In this document: in pieces, positions 15,675 through 26,087 of the stretch
How the letters are laid out: each line of letters opens with the position of its first letter
Position numbering within the stretch: the stretch's first letter is position 1
Assembly: GCA_032615215.1 (NCBI GenBank)
Contig: CP128433.1
Coordinates: 1,695,501-1,759,500, forward strand
Direction: 5' to 3'
Source: Microbulbifer sp. MKSA007
GTDB taxonomy: Bacteria; Pseudomonadota; Gammaproteobacteria; Pseudomonadales; Cellvibrionaceae
DNA length: 64,000 nucleotides
Translations under genes and position numbers: made by a program
Notes under the pieces: model-generated
Database searches by the model: none
What the model was told of the DNA's origin: nothing
What the model saw: only the letters and a program-made list of their open reading frames with translations

Positions 15675-15710
15675 ATTCCATTTAGGAATACTTTAGATAA
15701 TAAATATAAA
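15675..15710 (+). promoter_or_regulatory. LysR-type operator and possible leuC promoter
   Basis: ATTCCATTTAGGAAT at 15675-15689 is a perfect inverted repeat that contains the T-N11-A core of LysR-type sites. TATAAA at 15705-15710 is a plausible -10, with a weak -35 (TTAGGA, 15682-15687) inside the operator. It lies 75-89 bases before the leuC start and about 100 before the regulator's start on the other strand. Confidence 0.5.
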
Positions 15711-15763
15711 TTGGTGTTATTTGGTGGGGCTGGGTAGACTCAGGCTCTTAACTACTGAGAGGA

Positions 15764-17218
15764 ATGGCTGTGGCAGGGCAAACACTCTACGACAAACTCT
15801 GGCAGGACCACCTGATCAAGAACTGTGATGATGGCTCCTCACTTATCTATATCGACCGCCACCTGATTCACGAGGTGACCTCCCCCCAGGCGTTTGAAGG
15901 CCTGCGTCTGGCTGGTCGCAAACCTTGGCGCAAGGATTCGCTAGTCGCCACTCCCGACCACAATGTGCCTTCCGAGGCGGCCGAGCGCGCCGCTGGCGTC
16001 AGTGGTATTCGCGATGATATCTCCCGAATCCAGGTGCAGACCCTGGATGAGAACTGCCGTGACTTTGATGTAGTCCAGTTCGGTATCAATGAGCCGGGGC
16101 AGGGTATTGTGCATGTGATCGGGCCTGAGACAGGTGCGACACTGCCGGGTATGACGGTGGTTTGTGGCGACTCACATACCTCCACCCACGGGGCACTCGG
16201 CGCCTTGGCCCACGGTATTGGCACTTCTGAGGTGGAGCACGTGATGGCTACTCAGTGCCTTACCCAGAAGAAAATGAAGAATATGCTGGTTCGCGTCGAC
16301 GGCCAGCTGCGCCCAGGTGTCACTGCAAAAGATGTGGTGCTGGCGATCATTGGTAAAATTGGCACTGCTGGCGGTACCGGTTTTGCGATTGAATTTGGCG
16401 GCGAAGTGATGCGCAACATGTCCATGGAAGGCCGTATGACCGTGTGCAATATGGCCATTGAAGGCGGTGCTCGCGCGGGGATGGTGGCGGTAGACCAGAT
16501 CACTCTCGATTACGTGAAAGGCAAGCCCTACGCGCCGAAAGACGAAATGTGGGATCGCGCAGTTGAGGCCTGGAGCCATTTGCACTCCGATGACGATGCG
16601 GTATTCGACGAAGTCGTGGTATTGATCGGTGAGGATATTGAGCCGCAGGTCAGCTGGGGTACTTCCCCTGAGATGGTGGCGCCGATCAGCGCCCAGGTGC
16701 CTACTCCCAGTGACGAGAGCGATGCCACCAAGCGTACGGGCATGGAGCGAGCGCTGGAATATATGGGGTTGAACGCCGGGCAGAATATCAGTGATATCAA
16801 ACTGGATCGCGTATTTATCGGCTCCTGCACCAACTCCCGGATTGAAGATCTTCGCGCAGCAGCAGAAGTTGCCAAGGGCCGTTACAAGGCGGATAGCGTC
16901 AAGCAGGTGCTGATTGTTCCGGGCTCCCAGGCCGTAAAAGCCCAGGCTGAGCGCGAGGGGTTACACGAGATTTTTGTTGAAGCCGGTTTTGAGTGGCGCG
17001 AACCGTCCTGTTCCATGTGTCTGGCGATGAATGCGGACAAGCTGGGGGCGGGAGAGCACTGTGCTTCCACCTCCAACCGCAACTTTGAAGGGCGCCAGGG
17101 TTACGGTGGCCGCACGCATCTGGTGAGTCCCAGTATGGCGGCAGCGGCTGCAATTGCCGGCCACTTTGTCGATGTGCGAGAGATGGCACCGGTACAGCTG
17201 GAAGAGGAGATGGTCTGA
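15764..17218 (+). CDS. leuC: 3-isopropylmalate dehydratase large subunit
   Basis: 484 residues, a little longer than the usual 465-475. Isomerises 2-isopropylmalate to 3-isopropylmalate with LeuD in leucine biosynthesis. The [4Fe-4S] cysteines are C355 ([12 protein letters not shown]) and C416/C419 (CSMCLAMN), and the active-site region [29 protein letters not shown] is intact. AGAGG precedes the ATG. The stop overlaps the leuD start as TGATG, so the two subunits are translationally coupled. It is the first gene of leuCDB, behind a LysR-type operator. Confidence 0.97.
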   Translation: MAVAGQTLYDKLWQDHLIKNCDDGSSLIYIDRHLIHEVTSPQAFEGLRLAGRKPWRKDSLVATPDHNVPSEAAERAAGVSGIRDDISRIQVQTLDENCRDFDVVQFGINEPGQGIVHVIGPETGATLPGMTVVCGDSHTSTHGALGALAHGIGTSEVEHVMATQCLTQKKMKNMLVRVDGQLRPGVTAKDVVLAIIGKIGTAGGTGFAIEFGGEVMRNMSMEGRMTVCNMAIEGGARAGMVAVDQITLDYVKGKPYAPKDEMWDRAVEAWSHLHSDDDAVFDEVVVLIGEDIEPQVSWGTSPEMVAPISAQVPTPSDESDATKRTGMERALEYMGLNAGQNISDIKLDRVFIGSCTNSRIEDLRAAAEVAKGRYKADSVKQVLIVPGSQAVKAQAEREGLHEIFVEAGFEWREPSCSMCLAMNADKLGAGEHCASTSNRNFEGRQGYGGRTHLVSPSMAAAAAIAGHFVDVREMAPVQLEEEMV

Positions 17219-17865
17219 TGAAAGCGTTTACCCAGCACGAAGGTCTCGTGGTACCGATGGATCGGGCCAATGTGGATACTGACCTGATCATCCCCAAGCA
17301 GTTTTTGAAATCCATTAAGCGCTCTGGCTTTGGCCCGAACCTGTTTGATGAGTTGCGCTATCTGGATGAGGGGGTTCCCGGGCAGGACTGTTCCGGCCGT
17401 CCGCTCAATCCGGACTTTCCCCTTAATTTCCCCCGTTACCAGGGTGGTTCAGTGCTGATTGCACGGGAGAATTTTGGCTGCGGTTCCAGCCGTGAGCATG
17501 CGCCCTGGGCATTGGAAGATCACGGCTTCCGCGCAATTATCGCGCCCAGCTTTGCCGATATCTTTTTCAATAACTGTTTTAAAAATGGTCTTTTGCCGAT
17601 TGTCCTGGCGGAAGATGTCGTGCATCAGTTGTTTGAGGAAACACACGGGCAGGAGGGCTATGCGCTCACCATCGACCTGGAACAGCAGCATGTGCGCAAG
17701 CCCTGTGGCGAGCTGATTCCATTTGAAGTGGATGCTTTCTACAAGCACTGTTTGCTAAATGGTCTCGATCATATCGGTCTGACCCTGGAGCACGCCGACG
17801 ATATTCGCGCTTATGAGCAGGCGCGCCGAGAGAAAGCCCCCTGGCTTTTTGATGCGGTTCAGTAA
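17218..17865 (+). CDS. leuD: 3-isopropylmalate dehydratase small subunit
   Basis: 215 residues, normal length. The aconitase swivelling domain: the opening [22 protein letters not shown], then [23 protein letters not shown] and the [13 protein letters not shown] segment are all family hallmarks. It forms a heterodimer with LeuC in the cytoplasm. The start overlaps the leuC stop by one base, and leuB follows after 15 bases, with AAAGGAAATTC as its ribosome binding site. Confidence 0.97.
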   Translation: MKAFTQHEGLVVPMDRANVDTDLIIPKQFLKSIKRSGFGPNLFDELRYLDEGVPGQDCSGRPLNPDFPLNFPRYQGGSVLIARENFGCGSSREHAPWALEDHGFRAIIAPSFADIFFNNCFKNGLLPIVLAEDVVHQLFEETHGQEGYALTIDLEQQHVRKPCGELIPFEVDAFYKHCLLNGLDHIGLTLEHADDIRAYEQARREKAPWLFDAVQ

Positions 17866-17880
17866 TTAAAGGAAATTCCT

Positions 17881-18954
17881 GTGACGAAAAAAGTAATGAT
17901 TCTGCCGGGTGACGGCATTGGTCCGGAAATTGTTGAACAAGCCATGGCGGTGCTGGAAGTTGCATCGGGAAAATTCAATCTGGGGCTCAGTTTTGAGCAG
18001 GGCCTGATTGGTGGCTCGTCTATCGATGCCCACGGTGAGCCTCTGACCGACGAAACTCTGAAGGCGGCGGGTGACTGCGATGCGGTGCTGCTCGGTGCGG
18101 TAGGTGGCCCCCAGTGGGATACCCTGGAGCGGGAAATTCGCCCGGAAAAAGGCCTGTTAAAAATTCGCAGCGGCCTGGGCCTCTACGCGAATCTGCGCCC
18201 GGCAATTCTCTACCCGCAACTGGCCGATGCCTCTTCGCTAAAGCCTGAAGTGGTCGCCGGCTTGGATATTCTGATTGTGCGTGAATTGACCGGCGGCATT
18301 TACTTTGGTGAGCCGCGCGGTATCAAGACACTGGAAAATGGTGAGCGCCAAGGCTTTAACACCTACGTGTACAGCGAATCAGAAATCGAACGCATTGCCC
18401 GCTCTGCCTTTGAGGCGGCACAAAAGCGCAATGGCAAACTCTGTTCTGTAGACAAAGCCAATGTACTGGAAGTGACAGTGCTCTGGCGCGAGGTGTTGGA
18501 TCGCCTGGCTCCGGAATATCCCGATGTAGAGCTGTCCCATATGTACGTGGACAACGCGGCGATGCAATTGGTGCGGGCGCCCAAGCAGTTTGATGTGATG
18601 GTAACTGGCAATATGTTCGGCGATATCCTCTCCGATGCTGCCGCCATGCTTACCGGTTCCATTGGGATGTTGCCCTCCGCCTCCTTGAACGAAAGCGGTT
18701 TTGGTCTTTACGAGCCCTGCCATGGCTCCGCTCCGGATATTGCTGGCCAGGGTATCGCCAACCCGCTGGCGACTATTTTGTCTGCTGCCATGATGTTGCG
18801 CTATTCCCTCGATATGAATGAGGCGGCAGATGCGATTGAAGCAGCAGTGAGCAAGGTGTTGGAGCAGGGTTTGCGCACTGCCGATATTTATACCGACGGC
18901 TGCCAGAAAGTCTCTACCGCAGAGATGGGCGCTGCCGTTGTAGCCGCACTTTAA
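17881..18954 (+). CDS. leuB: 3-isopropylmalate dehydrogenase
   Basis: 357 residues with a GTG start placed after AAAGGAAATTCCT. Oxidatively decarboxylates 3-isopropylmalate to 2-oxoisocaproate using NAD+. Visible motifs: [11 protein letters not shown] at the start, the substrate loop region [27 protein letters not shown], and the dimer/metal region with DNAAMQLV and [26 protein letters not shown]. Third gene of the leuCDB operon. Confidence 0.97.
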   Translation: MTKKVMILPGDGIGPEIVEQAMAVLEVASGKFNLGLSFEQGLIGGSSIDAHGEPLTDETLKAAGDCDAVLLGAVGGPQWDTLEREIRPEKGLLKIRSGLGLYANLRPAILYPQLADASSLKPEVVAGLDILIVRELTGGIYFGEPRGIKTLENGERQGFNTYVYSESEIERIARSAFEAAQKRNGKLCSVDKANVLEVTVLWREVLDRLAPEYPDVELSHMYVDNAAMQLVRAPKQFDVMVTGNMFGDILSDAAAMLTGSIGMLPSASLNESGFGLYEPCHGSAPDIAGQGIANPLATILSAAMMLRYSLDMNEAADAIEAAVSKVLEQGLRTADIYTDGCQKVSTAEMGAAVVAAL

Positions 18955-19001
18955 GTTTCGATTCCACAAGTTTCGAAACCGCAATTTTCGATTCCACTAT
19001 C

Positions 19002-19022
19002 GCGCCGCTTTCCCGGCGGCGC
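19002..19022 (+). other. GC-rich stem-loop between leuB and asd
   Basis: GCGCCGC and GCGGCGC pair around TTTCCCG. The short direct repeat TTTCGATTCCAC occurs twice just before it (starting near 18957 and 18987). No T-run follows, so it is not a canonical terminator; it may protect the leu mRNA 3' end. Confidence 0.45.
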
Positions 19023-19053
19023 ACTTTGACCACCTCACATACAGGACACCGCA

Positions 19054-20169
19054 ATGCAAAAAATAGGTTTTATCGGCTGGCGCGGCATGGTCGGCTCGGT
19101 ATTACTGGAGCGCATGCGAGCAGAGGATGACTTTGCCCATATCGCCGACCCGGTTTTTTTCTCAACTTCCAACGCCGGAGGCACGGCGCCGGACATCGGC
19201 AGGCCCCTGCCGCCACTGGGCGATGCTTACGATATTGATGCACTGAGACAGCTGGATGCGATTGTCAGCTGTCAGGGTGGCGATTACACCAAGGAAGTTT
19301 TTACCCGCTTGCGAGAGGCCGGTTGGCAGGGTTACTGGATTGATGCGGCTTCCAGCCTGCGAATGCAGGACGATGCTGTGATCGTGCTGGACCCGGTTAA
19401 TCGCGATGTGATTGATCGCGCGATTGATGCCGGACAGAAAAACTTTATCGGCGGCAACTGCACAGTGAGCCTGATGTTGATGGCTCTGGGTGGACTGTTT
19501 AAGGCGGGCATGGTCGAGTGGGTTACCGCCATGACTTACCAGGCGGCCAGCGGTGCCGGTGCGCGCAATATGCGCGAGTTGATTGCGCAGATGGGTGCGC
19601 TGCGCGATGGTGTGGCAACAGAGCTGGCCGACCCCGCCAGTGCCATTCTGGAGATTGATCGCAAAGTAGCAGCAGATATGCGTTCAGCAGAATTCCCCAC
19701 CGCAGAATTTGGCGCGCCACTGGCAGGCAGTTTGTTGCCCTGGATCGATACCCAGTTGGAGAATGGCCAGAGCCGCGAAGAGTGGAAGGCGCAAGTTGAA
19801 GCAAACAAGATTTTACAGACCGAAACCCCGATTCCTGTGGACGGCACTTGTGTACGTATCGGTGCCATGCGCTGCCACAGCCAGGCTTTCACCATAAAAT
19901 TGAAAAAAGATTTGCCACTTGCCGACATTGAACAATTGTTAAATGGTGCCAACGACTGGGTAAATGTGGTGCCCAATGAGCGTGAGGCTACGGTGCAGAA
20001 CCTGACGCCAACAGCAGTTACCGGAAAGTTGGATATTCCTGTTGGTCGACTGCGTAAATTGAGCGTTGGTCCAGAGTACTTAAACGCCTTTACTGTAGGG
20101 GATCAGCTGCTTTGGGGCGCCGCAGAACCCCTGCGCAGAATCCTGCTGATTTTACTCGGCAAACTGTAA
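19054..20169 (+). CDS. asd: Aspartate-semialdehyde dehydrogenase
   Basis: 371 residues, the length of the gammaproteobacterial enzyme. Makes aspartate semialdehyde from aspartyl phosphate with NADPH, for Lys, Thr, Met and diaminopimelate synthesis. The nucleotide-binding opening [13 protein letters not shown] and the catalytic Cys136 in [15 protein letters not shown] are intact, as is the later [13 protein letters not shown] substrate region. A terminator follows, so asd appears to close this transcription unit. Confidence 0.97.
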   Translation: MQKIGFIGWRGMVGSVLLERMRAEDDFAHIADPVFFSTSNAGGTAPDIGRPLPPLGDAYDIDALRQLDAIVSCQGGDYTKEVFTRLREAGWQGYWIDAASSLRMQDDAVIVLDPVNRDVIDRAIDAGQKNFIGGNCTVSLMLMALGGLFKAGMVEWVTAMTYQAASGAGARNMRELIAQMGALRDGVATELADPASAILEIDRKVAADMRSAEFPTAEFGAPLAGSLLPWIDTQLENGQSREEWKAQVEANKILQTETPIPVDGTCVRIGAMRCHSQAFTIKLKKDLPLADIEQLLNGANDWVNVVPNEREATVQNLTPTAVTGKLDIPVGRLRKLSVGPEYLNAFTVGDQLLWGAAEPLRRILLILLGKL

Positions 20170-20187
20170 CTGGTACGAACCTGAGTA

Positions 20188-20235
20188 AGTCCTCTACTAA
20201 GAGTGGAAATAGGCCACTTTAGTGGAGGACTTTTT
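20188..20235 (+). terminator. Rho-independent terminator after asd
   Basis: AGTCCTC-ACTAA-type arms (20188-20206) pair with TTTAGTGGAGGACT (about 20218-20231), with an inner GTGG/CCAC, followed by TTTTTGCC. Confidence 0.85.
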
Positions 20236-20359
20236 GCCAAGCTGTGAACTTCTTCGCGTAAAAAACGGCTACTGTTTGTCATAGCGCCTTTTTCGAATTT
20301 TCCCCACGGGTATAATCGCCCCTCATTTTTCCCTTTCCAATTCAATGAAGTGATTTGCC

Positions 20360-21355
20360 ATGTCCGAAGCCACCCGCGAACTGGTCATTGTCGGTGTTGA
20401 TAACGCCGCCTTTGGTCCCCTGCTGGAAGTACTCGAAGAGCGTGAAGTAATTTCCGCCGAGCAGCTGAGTTTGCTGGAGACTGACGAACGGGAAGTAGAC
20501 CCCCAGGTATTTGCCAATCGCAATATTCCGGTGGAGTCCCTGGAGAAATTTACATTTAACGATAAGCAGGTCGTGATTCTGCTGAGCGCCGGCGAAGCCG
20601 TTGAAGCTGCCATGGCTGCCGCAGAGCAAAATGGCGCCTGGATTGTAGACGTGGCCAACAACACCCGTGGCGATGAAAGTGTTGCCCTGGTACACCCAAT
20701 GTTTAACAGCGGTGAACTCGCTTCTGCCGAGCGCCGCGTTGTTGCGCTGCCAAGTGCCGGCGCCTCCATGGTGGCGGAAGCCCTGGCGCCCCTGAAAGAT
20801 AAACTGCAAGCGGTAGAGGTACAGCTCAATCAGCCGGTGTCTGCTCTGGGCAAGGCCGCAATTGATGCGATGGCGGCACAAACCGCGCGGATGTTTAGTG
20901 GGCAGGACGCAGAAATTGATCCTGAGATTGGCCACCGATTGGCGTTTAACCAGCTCAGTGCCTGCGAGGCTCTGCTCGCCAGTGGCCACACCCTCAGTGA
21001 GCTGACTTTGGTTCACGACCTGCGCCGCTTATTTGGAGACGCGGTAGCAGTCGATGCCAGCATCAACACGGTCTCTGTTTTCCACGGTCAGCTAGCTAAT
21101 TTGGGCGTCGCTTTAACTGAAGATGTCGATCTGGAAAAAGTGCGTGCGCTGCTGGCAAATGGCGCTGGTCTCAAAATGGCGGAGCAGCCCTCGGCAGAAA
21201 GTGCGGTGGGCAGTGACGTGACAATCATCGGCCGTTTGCGCCAAAGTCTACTCAACAAGCGACAGTTAAATCTTTGTGCGGTGTCTGACAACCTGCGTAA
21301 AGATGTAGCAATAAACTGTGCACAAATTGCCCACTTGTTGCTAAAAAACTACTGA
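20360..21355 (+). CDS. Aspartate-semialdehyde dehydrogenase-like paralogue (USG-1 type)
   Basis: 331 residues with the overall two-domain plan of semialdehyde dehydrogenases (LVIVGVDNAAFGPLLEVLEER near the start; FHGQLANLGVALTEDVDLEKV in the C-terminal half). The catalytic NCT motif is not seen: the corresponding stretch reads VALPSAGASMVAEALAPL. In P. aeruginosa a comparable gene (PA3116) lies between asd and fimV. Without the Cys, enzymatic activity is unlikely; its role is not established. It has its own start region after the asd terminator. Confidence 0.85.
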   Translation: MSEATRELVIVGVDNAAFGPLLEVLEEREVISAEQLSLLETDEREVDPQVFANRNIPVESLEKFTFNDKQVVILLSAGEAVEAAMAAAEQNGAWIVDVANNTRGDESVALVHPMFNSGELASAERRVVALPSAGASMVAEALAPLKDKLQAVEVQLNQPVSALGKAAIDAMAAQTARMFSGQDAEIDPEIGHRLAFNQLSACEALLASGHTLSELTLVHDLRRLFGDAVAVDASINTVSVFHGQLANLGVALTEDVDLEKVRALLANGAGLKMAEQPSAESAVGSDVTIIGRLRQSLLNKRQLNLCAVSDNLRKDVAINCAQIAHLLLKNY

Positions 21356-21552
21356 TATTTAATACTTAGCGGCCATAGTGAAGGTGTAATCTTAACTTTG
21401 GCCTGGCTGAGACTGGCGAAAAATTCGCCATAGTTGGCGGCTGCCTAAACGGCGGCTAATTAGTTGAACGATTACCGTTCAGTAATGGGGATATTCTGAA
21501 GGCGCGCTTTTCGGAAACCCTGGGAAGGTTCTAACAATAAAGGGAATCGGAT

Positions 21553-24500
21553 ATGCGTGTGCGTAAGTTGGCACTTGCAGTTGGTCTAGTCGGTGCACTG
21601 GGAAGCAACGCGGCTCTGGCGCTTGGACTAGGTGAGATCAAGCTCAACTCGACCCTTAACCAGCCTCTCGATGCGGAAATCGGACTGCTGCAGACTCGCG
21701 GTTTGGAAGATACCGAAATTAGGGTTCGCCTCGCAGGTCCTGAAGAATTCGAACGCGCTGGTGTCGAGCGCTCTTACCTCCTTACATCTTTAAGTTTTGA
21801 AGTGGACTACTCCGGTGGCAAGCCGGTTATCCGCATTTCCAGTCGCGACGCCATTCGCGAACCTTTTTTGAATTTCCTGGTTGAGACTCGCTGGCCCAGT
21901 GGCCGTCTACTGCGCGAATATACGCTGCTAATGGACCTGCCGGCGTTTTCCCCAACGGCTGCGCAGCAACCCGTGCGCGCAGCTGAGCGCGAGCGGCAGC
22001 AAGTGCGTCGCACAGCCCCAGTTCAGCAGCCCCAGCCTCGCACAACACCGGCCCCGGCTGTTCGCCAGGCACCGGCCGAACCAGCCCCAACTGAAAGGAC
22101 TGCCCCAGAAACTCGTGAGCCCGCTCGTCCGCAGCCACGCTTTACGACTACAGACACCAGTGAGAGCAACAGCCAGGTATATGGCCCGGTAAGTTCCTCC
22201 GATACGTTGTGGGAAATCGCGCTGCAAAATCGTGCCAGTCGCGAGTTCTCTGTTCAGCAGACCATGCTGGCGATTCAAAGGCTGAACCCAGAAGCCTTTA
22301 TTAATGACAATATCAACCTGTTGAAGAAAGGTGCCGTACTGCGCCTGCCCAACAGCGAGGATTTGCGCACTCTGACTATGACGGAGGCGATTTCTGAGGT
22401 GGCTCAACAGAATGACTCCTGGCGCCAGCGCTCCGAAGTGGAAGTGGCTACCGGCGCACCGCTGGATGCCCGTGCGGTTGAGGAGGAGTCCTTTGTCAGC
22501 GAAACGGTTGAAGGACGCGTTAGCTTAGCCGCTCCGGGAGACAATGAGTCCGTTACCTCCGGTTCTGGAGTCGGCACTGATGACAGTGAGGCGCTGGAAG
22601 GCGATCTCACAGTAGCTGAGGAAGAGCTGGATAAGTCCAAGCTCGAAAACACTGAATTGCGTGAACGTATCGCCGAGCTCGACGAGCAAATCGATACCAT
22701 GGATACGCTGATTGATGTTTCCAATGAGGAATTGGCTGCGGTGCAGGCCGCCGCGGAGCAGTCAGACGTGTTGCTCGACCCCACTGAGGCGGATGGCGTT
22801 GAAGTAGAGTCTTTAGATGACAGCCTGACTGTTGAAGACAGCGAAGAGTTTGATGTTGCTGCTGATACGGAAGAAGAAACTGTTGAAGCCGAACCAGCTC
22901 CAGCAGAGGCGCGTAACCGTGTAGTTGAAGTTCAAACCAAGCCCAAGCCAACCTTTATGGAGCAGCTGGCCGATAACGGAATGCTGATTGGCTTGGGTGG
23001 TGCGGGTCTGCTGGCCGCTATATTTGGCCTGTTCACCTGGCGTCGCCGCAAGGCTGAACAAGAGGCGCAGCAGGAACTTGAACAGCAGATGGCTATGGAA
23101 CAAGAGCCGCTGGATATTCCTGAGGATATTGCCGAACCCGATGAAACTCTCGCTGCAGTTGAGAGCATGGAGGCAGACGATACCTTCGATCTGGGCGATC
23201 TCGGCGATGTAGGCACTGATGACCCAATTTCTGAAGCGGAGATTCACCTGTCCCTGGGGCAGTATGAGGAAGCGGAAAGCAAGCTGCTGCTGGGCCTGGA
23301 AAAGGACCCGCAGGTAGTCGATGCGCGCCTGATGTTGATGGAGGTTTACGCCCACAACCAGGACGTTGAAAAGTTTGACGATCACTACCGCCAGCTGCTT
23401 AGCATCAGCGACGGTCCTGCTGCCGATCGCGCCGCCCGCCTGCGTGAATCCATTGCTGGTGCGCCGGATTTTGAAGCCCCAGCTATGGGTCTTTCCAATG
23501 AGTCCTTCGAAGCGGCGCAGCTCGACGATATCGGCGCGGCCCTGGACGATGACTTCACCAGCGCCGAGCCGGGACTGGTTGGTAGCGGTGACGCGCTGGA
23601 GCCGGATACCTCTCTCCTCGATGACCTGACTATGGATCTGTCATTGGATGAGGAAAGCTCTGATTCTGAGCAAGAGCTGTCCCTGGATCTGGAGTTGGAT
23701 AGCAGCTTTGAAGAGCCGTTGCAGGCGAGCGCAGATCAAAGCGAGTCGCTGGATACCGAGTTCAATCTGGATGATTTGGACCTGGACAGTGCTCTAGACG
23801 GAGACAGCCAAGAAGTTACTGCTGAGGTATCGGAACCAGAAGTTGAAAGCGATTTAAATCTTGATGAACTTGATTTGGGTGAGTTGGACCTGGGTGATCT
23901 GGGCTCAAGTAATCAAGAGCCCGCTTTGATTGAAGACGATTTGGGGCTTGAGCTTTCTGATAACACAGAAGAGAGTGTCGATGCTCCAATAGAATTCGAT
24001 ACCTCTGATTTGGATCTGGATTCCCTCGACTTGGAGCCGGCGGCAGAAGAAAACTCTGAGGCCTCAGTTGAGGCCCAGCTGGAAGAAAAGGCAACTACCA
24101 GCGGTGGTTCCGTTCCGGGTTTGGATTTTGAGCTGGATCTTTCCATGATGGAGGAAGAGATTCAGCCCCAGAAAGAAGAAGAGATTTCGGTTGAGCTGGA
24201 TACGGCCTTTGAATTGGATGATGCTCTGGAGCTGGATTCCGTTGACAGCGGTTTGAGCGAGGAGATCTCCCTGGCAGAAGGAGTCTCCTCTGCCCAGGAG
24301 TCTGCAGAAGAGTTATCCATGGATGACTTCTCTGATGGCGATCTGGAGATGATCGGCGGCGACTTGGATTCCGACCTGGATCTTGACGGTATCGACCTGG
24401 ATGATATTGCTGCGGATCTCAACGCAACTGAGCAGCCCTCGGCAGAGGTAGCCGCGGCCAGCAGTGAGCCGGCAGCAGATTTATCCCTCGATGCTGACTT

Positions 24501-24936
24501 GGATACTCTCGATGCTGCAGGTATGGAGCTGGCCGGGGCTAGCGACCTGGACTTCAATGCGGATGCAATCGAAGAGGAGTTTTCCCTGGAGGATGAGCTG
24601 GCTCTCATCGATGAATCCACTGAGGGTGATTTGACTCTTGAGCCAGAACCCCTGGTTGAAGCTAAGCCTGAAGCGACAGAGCAGGTTGAGGCGATTGTCG
24701 AAAAGCCGTCAGATTCTGACTTTGGTGACCTCGACTTCAACCTGGAAAGCGACCTCAATTCAGAGTTGAGTTTGCTGGAAGGCGGCGATGAGATGGCGAC
24801 CAAGTTGGAGTTGGCTCAAGCTTATATGGATATGGGTGACGAAGAGGGCGCTAAGGATATCCTCAAAGAGGTAGCCCAGGATGGTGGCGGTGAACACAAA
24901 GACCGCGCCGAGGAAATGCTGGAGCGGATGGTGTAA
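21553..24936 (+). CDS. fimV: FimV-like peptidoglycan-binding polar scaffold protein
   Basis: 1127 residues. Signal peptide ending ALA (residues 1-22), then the FimV N-terminal domain (LGEIKLNSTLNQPLDAEIGL), a Pro-rich linker, a LysM-type segment (SSDTLWEIALQN, about residue 215), a short coiled coil (about 355-400), one membrane helix (about 477-496), and a very long acidic cytoplasmic region of LDLD/LDDLDL type, closing with the conserved C-terminal TPR-like motif (ELAQAYMDMGDEEGAKDIL). In pseudomonads FimV organises type IV pili and polar proteins. GGGAATCGGATATG gives the start; a strong terminator follows. Confidence 0.93.
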   Translation: MRVRKLALAVGLVGALGSNAALALGLGEIKLNSTLNQPLDAEIGLLQTRGLEDTEIRVRLAGPEEFERAGVERSYLLTSLSFEVDYSGGKPVIRISSRDAIREPFLNFLVETRWPSGRLLREYTLLMDLPAFSPTAAQQPVRAAERERQQVRRTAPVQQPQPRTTPAPAVRQAPAEPAPTERTAPETREPARPQPRFTTTDTSESNSQVYGPVSSSDTLWEIALQNRASREFSVQQTMLAIQRLNPEAFINDNINLLKKGAVLRLPNSEDLRTLTMTEAISEVAQQNDSWRQRSEVEVATGAPLDARAVEEESFVSETVEGRVSLAAPGDNESVTSGSGVGTDDSEALEGDLTVAEEELDKSKLENTELRERIAELDEQIDTMDTLIDVSNEELAAVQAAAEQSDVLLDPTEADGVEVESLDDSLTVEDSEEFDVAADTEEETVEAEPAPAEARNRVVEVQTKPKPTFMEQLADNGMLIGLGGAGLLAAIFGLFTWRRRKAEQEAQQELEQQMAMEQEPLDIPEDIAEPDETLAAVESMEADDTFDLGDLGDVGTDDPISEAEIHLSLGQYEEAESKLLLGLEKDPQVVDARLMLMEVYAHNQDVEKFDDHYRQLLSISDGPAADRAARLRESIAGAPDFEAPAMGLSNESFEAAQLDDIGAALDDDFTSAEPGLVGSGDALEPDTSLLDDLTMDLSLDEESSDSEQELSLDLELDSSFEEPLQASADQSESLDTEFNLDDLDLDSALDGDSQEVTAEVSEPEVESDLNLDELDLGELDLGDLGSSNQEPALIEDDLGLELSDNTEESVDAPIEFDTSDLDLDSLDLEPAAEENSEASVEAQLEEKATTSGGSVPGLDFELDLSMMEEEIQPQKEEEISVELDTAFELDDALELDSVDSGLSEEISLAEGVSSAQESAEELSMDDFSDGDLEMIGGDLDSDLDLDGIDLDDIAADLNATEQPSAEVAAASSEPAADLSLDADLDTLDAAGMELAGASDLDFNADAIEEEFSLEDELALIDESTEGDLTLEPEPLVEAKPEATEQVEAIVEKPSDSDFGDLDFNLESDLNSELSLLEGGDEMATKLELAQAYMDMGDEEGAKDILKEVAQDGGGEHKDRAEEMLERMV

Positions 24937-24960
24937 GCTAGCAGCGTATTCCGTTTTTGA

Positions 24961-24992
24961 AAAAAACCTCGCACTGGTTGCGAGGTTTTTTT
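24961..24992. terminator. Bidirectional rho-independent terminator after fimV
   Basis: AAAAAACCTCGCA and TGCGAGGTTTTTTT pair around CTGGT, with a T-run on the plus strand and A-run (T on the minus strand) in front. Confidence 0.9.
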
Positions 24993-25068
24993 ATGTTTAC
25001 CGGGAAGTTCCCGGCAGTGATTTTTACCCGGCGCAGTCGCAGCGGGGAGAGCAAGTGGTTTTGGTGAT

Positions 25069-25962
25069 ATGAGTCAGGTGACGCAGAGGGAATATATTTA
25101 CAAGCCCAATGGGGAGGTCCCTGAAGGTGAGGGGCTGCCCGAAGGGCTGCGCCGCATAGCCCTGGGCGTTGAATACTGCGGAGCCAAACTGCACGGTTTC
25201 CAGAAGCAGAAGTCTGCATCGGAGACTGTCCAGGCTTATCTGGAGCGGGCTTTATCCACTATTGCAGCGGAGGATGTGACCTTGGTTTGTGCCGGGCGTA
25301 CTGATGCGGGCGTTCATGCTACCAATCAGGTCATTCACTTTGATACCCGAGCGCAGCGCCCGGACCGCGCCTGGGTGCAGGGAGTTAATACCAAGTTGCC
25401 GGATTCAGTGCGGGTGCGCTGGGCTCGGGAAATGCCGGCGCAGTTCCATGCACGTTTTTCCGCTCACGCACGCAGTTATCGCTACCTGATCCACAGCGCA
25501 CCGACCCGCTCGGCCCACAGCGCCGCTGAGGTAACCTGGACCCAGCACTTACTGGACTTGGAGGCGATGAGTGAGGGAGCCAGCTACTTGATTGGCCGCC
25601 ACGACTTCACCAGCTACCGTGCCTCTCAGTGCCAGGCCAAGAGCCCGGTGCGCGAAATTACCCGCCTGGATATTGCTCCAGTGGGTCAGCTGGTTGCCTT
25701 GGAAATTAGTGCTAACGCATTCCTTCACCATATGGTGCGTAATATCACCGGGGTTTTGATGGCTGTGGGGCGAGGTGAGCGTCCACCAATTTGGGTAAAA
25801 GAGGTGCTGGATCAGCGGGACCGCTCCGCCGGAGGCGTGACTGCACCGCCGTTTGGCTTGTATCTCGTTGATGTGCGCTATCCGGATCATTTCCAGCTTC
25901 CCCAATGTGAGCCTGGGCCACTGCTGGTGCCACAGCCTTTGGGTGCTTTGCTTTCCAGTTAG
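25069..25962 (+). CDS. truA: tRNA pseudouridine(38-40) synthase
   Basis: 297 residues. Makes pseudouridine at tRNA positions 38-40. The catalytic Asp79 is in CAGRTDAGVHATNQV; other family motifs are NTKLPDSVRVRWA, HARFSAHARSYRY and AFLHHMVRNITGVLM. The N-terminus up to GLRRIALGVEYCGAKLHG is about 20 residues longer than in E. coli, so a later start is possible, though no in-frame ATG is available before RRIALGVEY. Same position next to fimV and trpF as in pseudomonads. Confidence 0.95.
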   Translation: MSQVTQREYIYKPNGEVPEGEGLPEGLRRIALGVEYCGAKLHGFQKQKSASETVQAYLERALSTIAAEDVTLVCAGRTDAGVHATNQVIHFDTRAQRPDRAWVQGVNTKLPDSVRVRWAREMPAQFHARFSAHARSYRYLIHSAPTRSAHSAAEVTWTQHLLDLEAMSEGASYLIGRHDFTSYRASQCQAKSPVREITRLDIAPVGQLVALEISANAFLHHMVRNITGVLMAVGRGERPPIWVKEVLDQRDRSAGGVTAPPFGLYLVDVRYPDHFQLPQCEPGPLLVPQPLGALLSS

Positions 25963-26087
25963 ACTGCTGAATTTTTCGAGGCTAAAGCAAATCTGGGAGA
26001 GGGCGTGCATTTCGCGCCTTCTGACTATCTGCTAGTATCCGTCGTTCCCTCTTTTGATCGGCCAGCCGGCTGAGTCCAGGTTACACG

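Noticed and set aside
22404..24803. Long minus-strand open frames inside fimV
   Set aside because: They are Ser/Leu-rich mirror frames of the acidic repeat region, caused by codon bias; fimV is clearly the gene.
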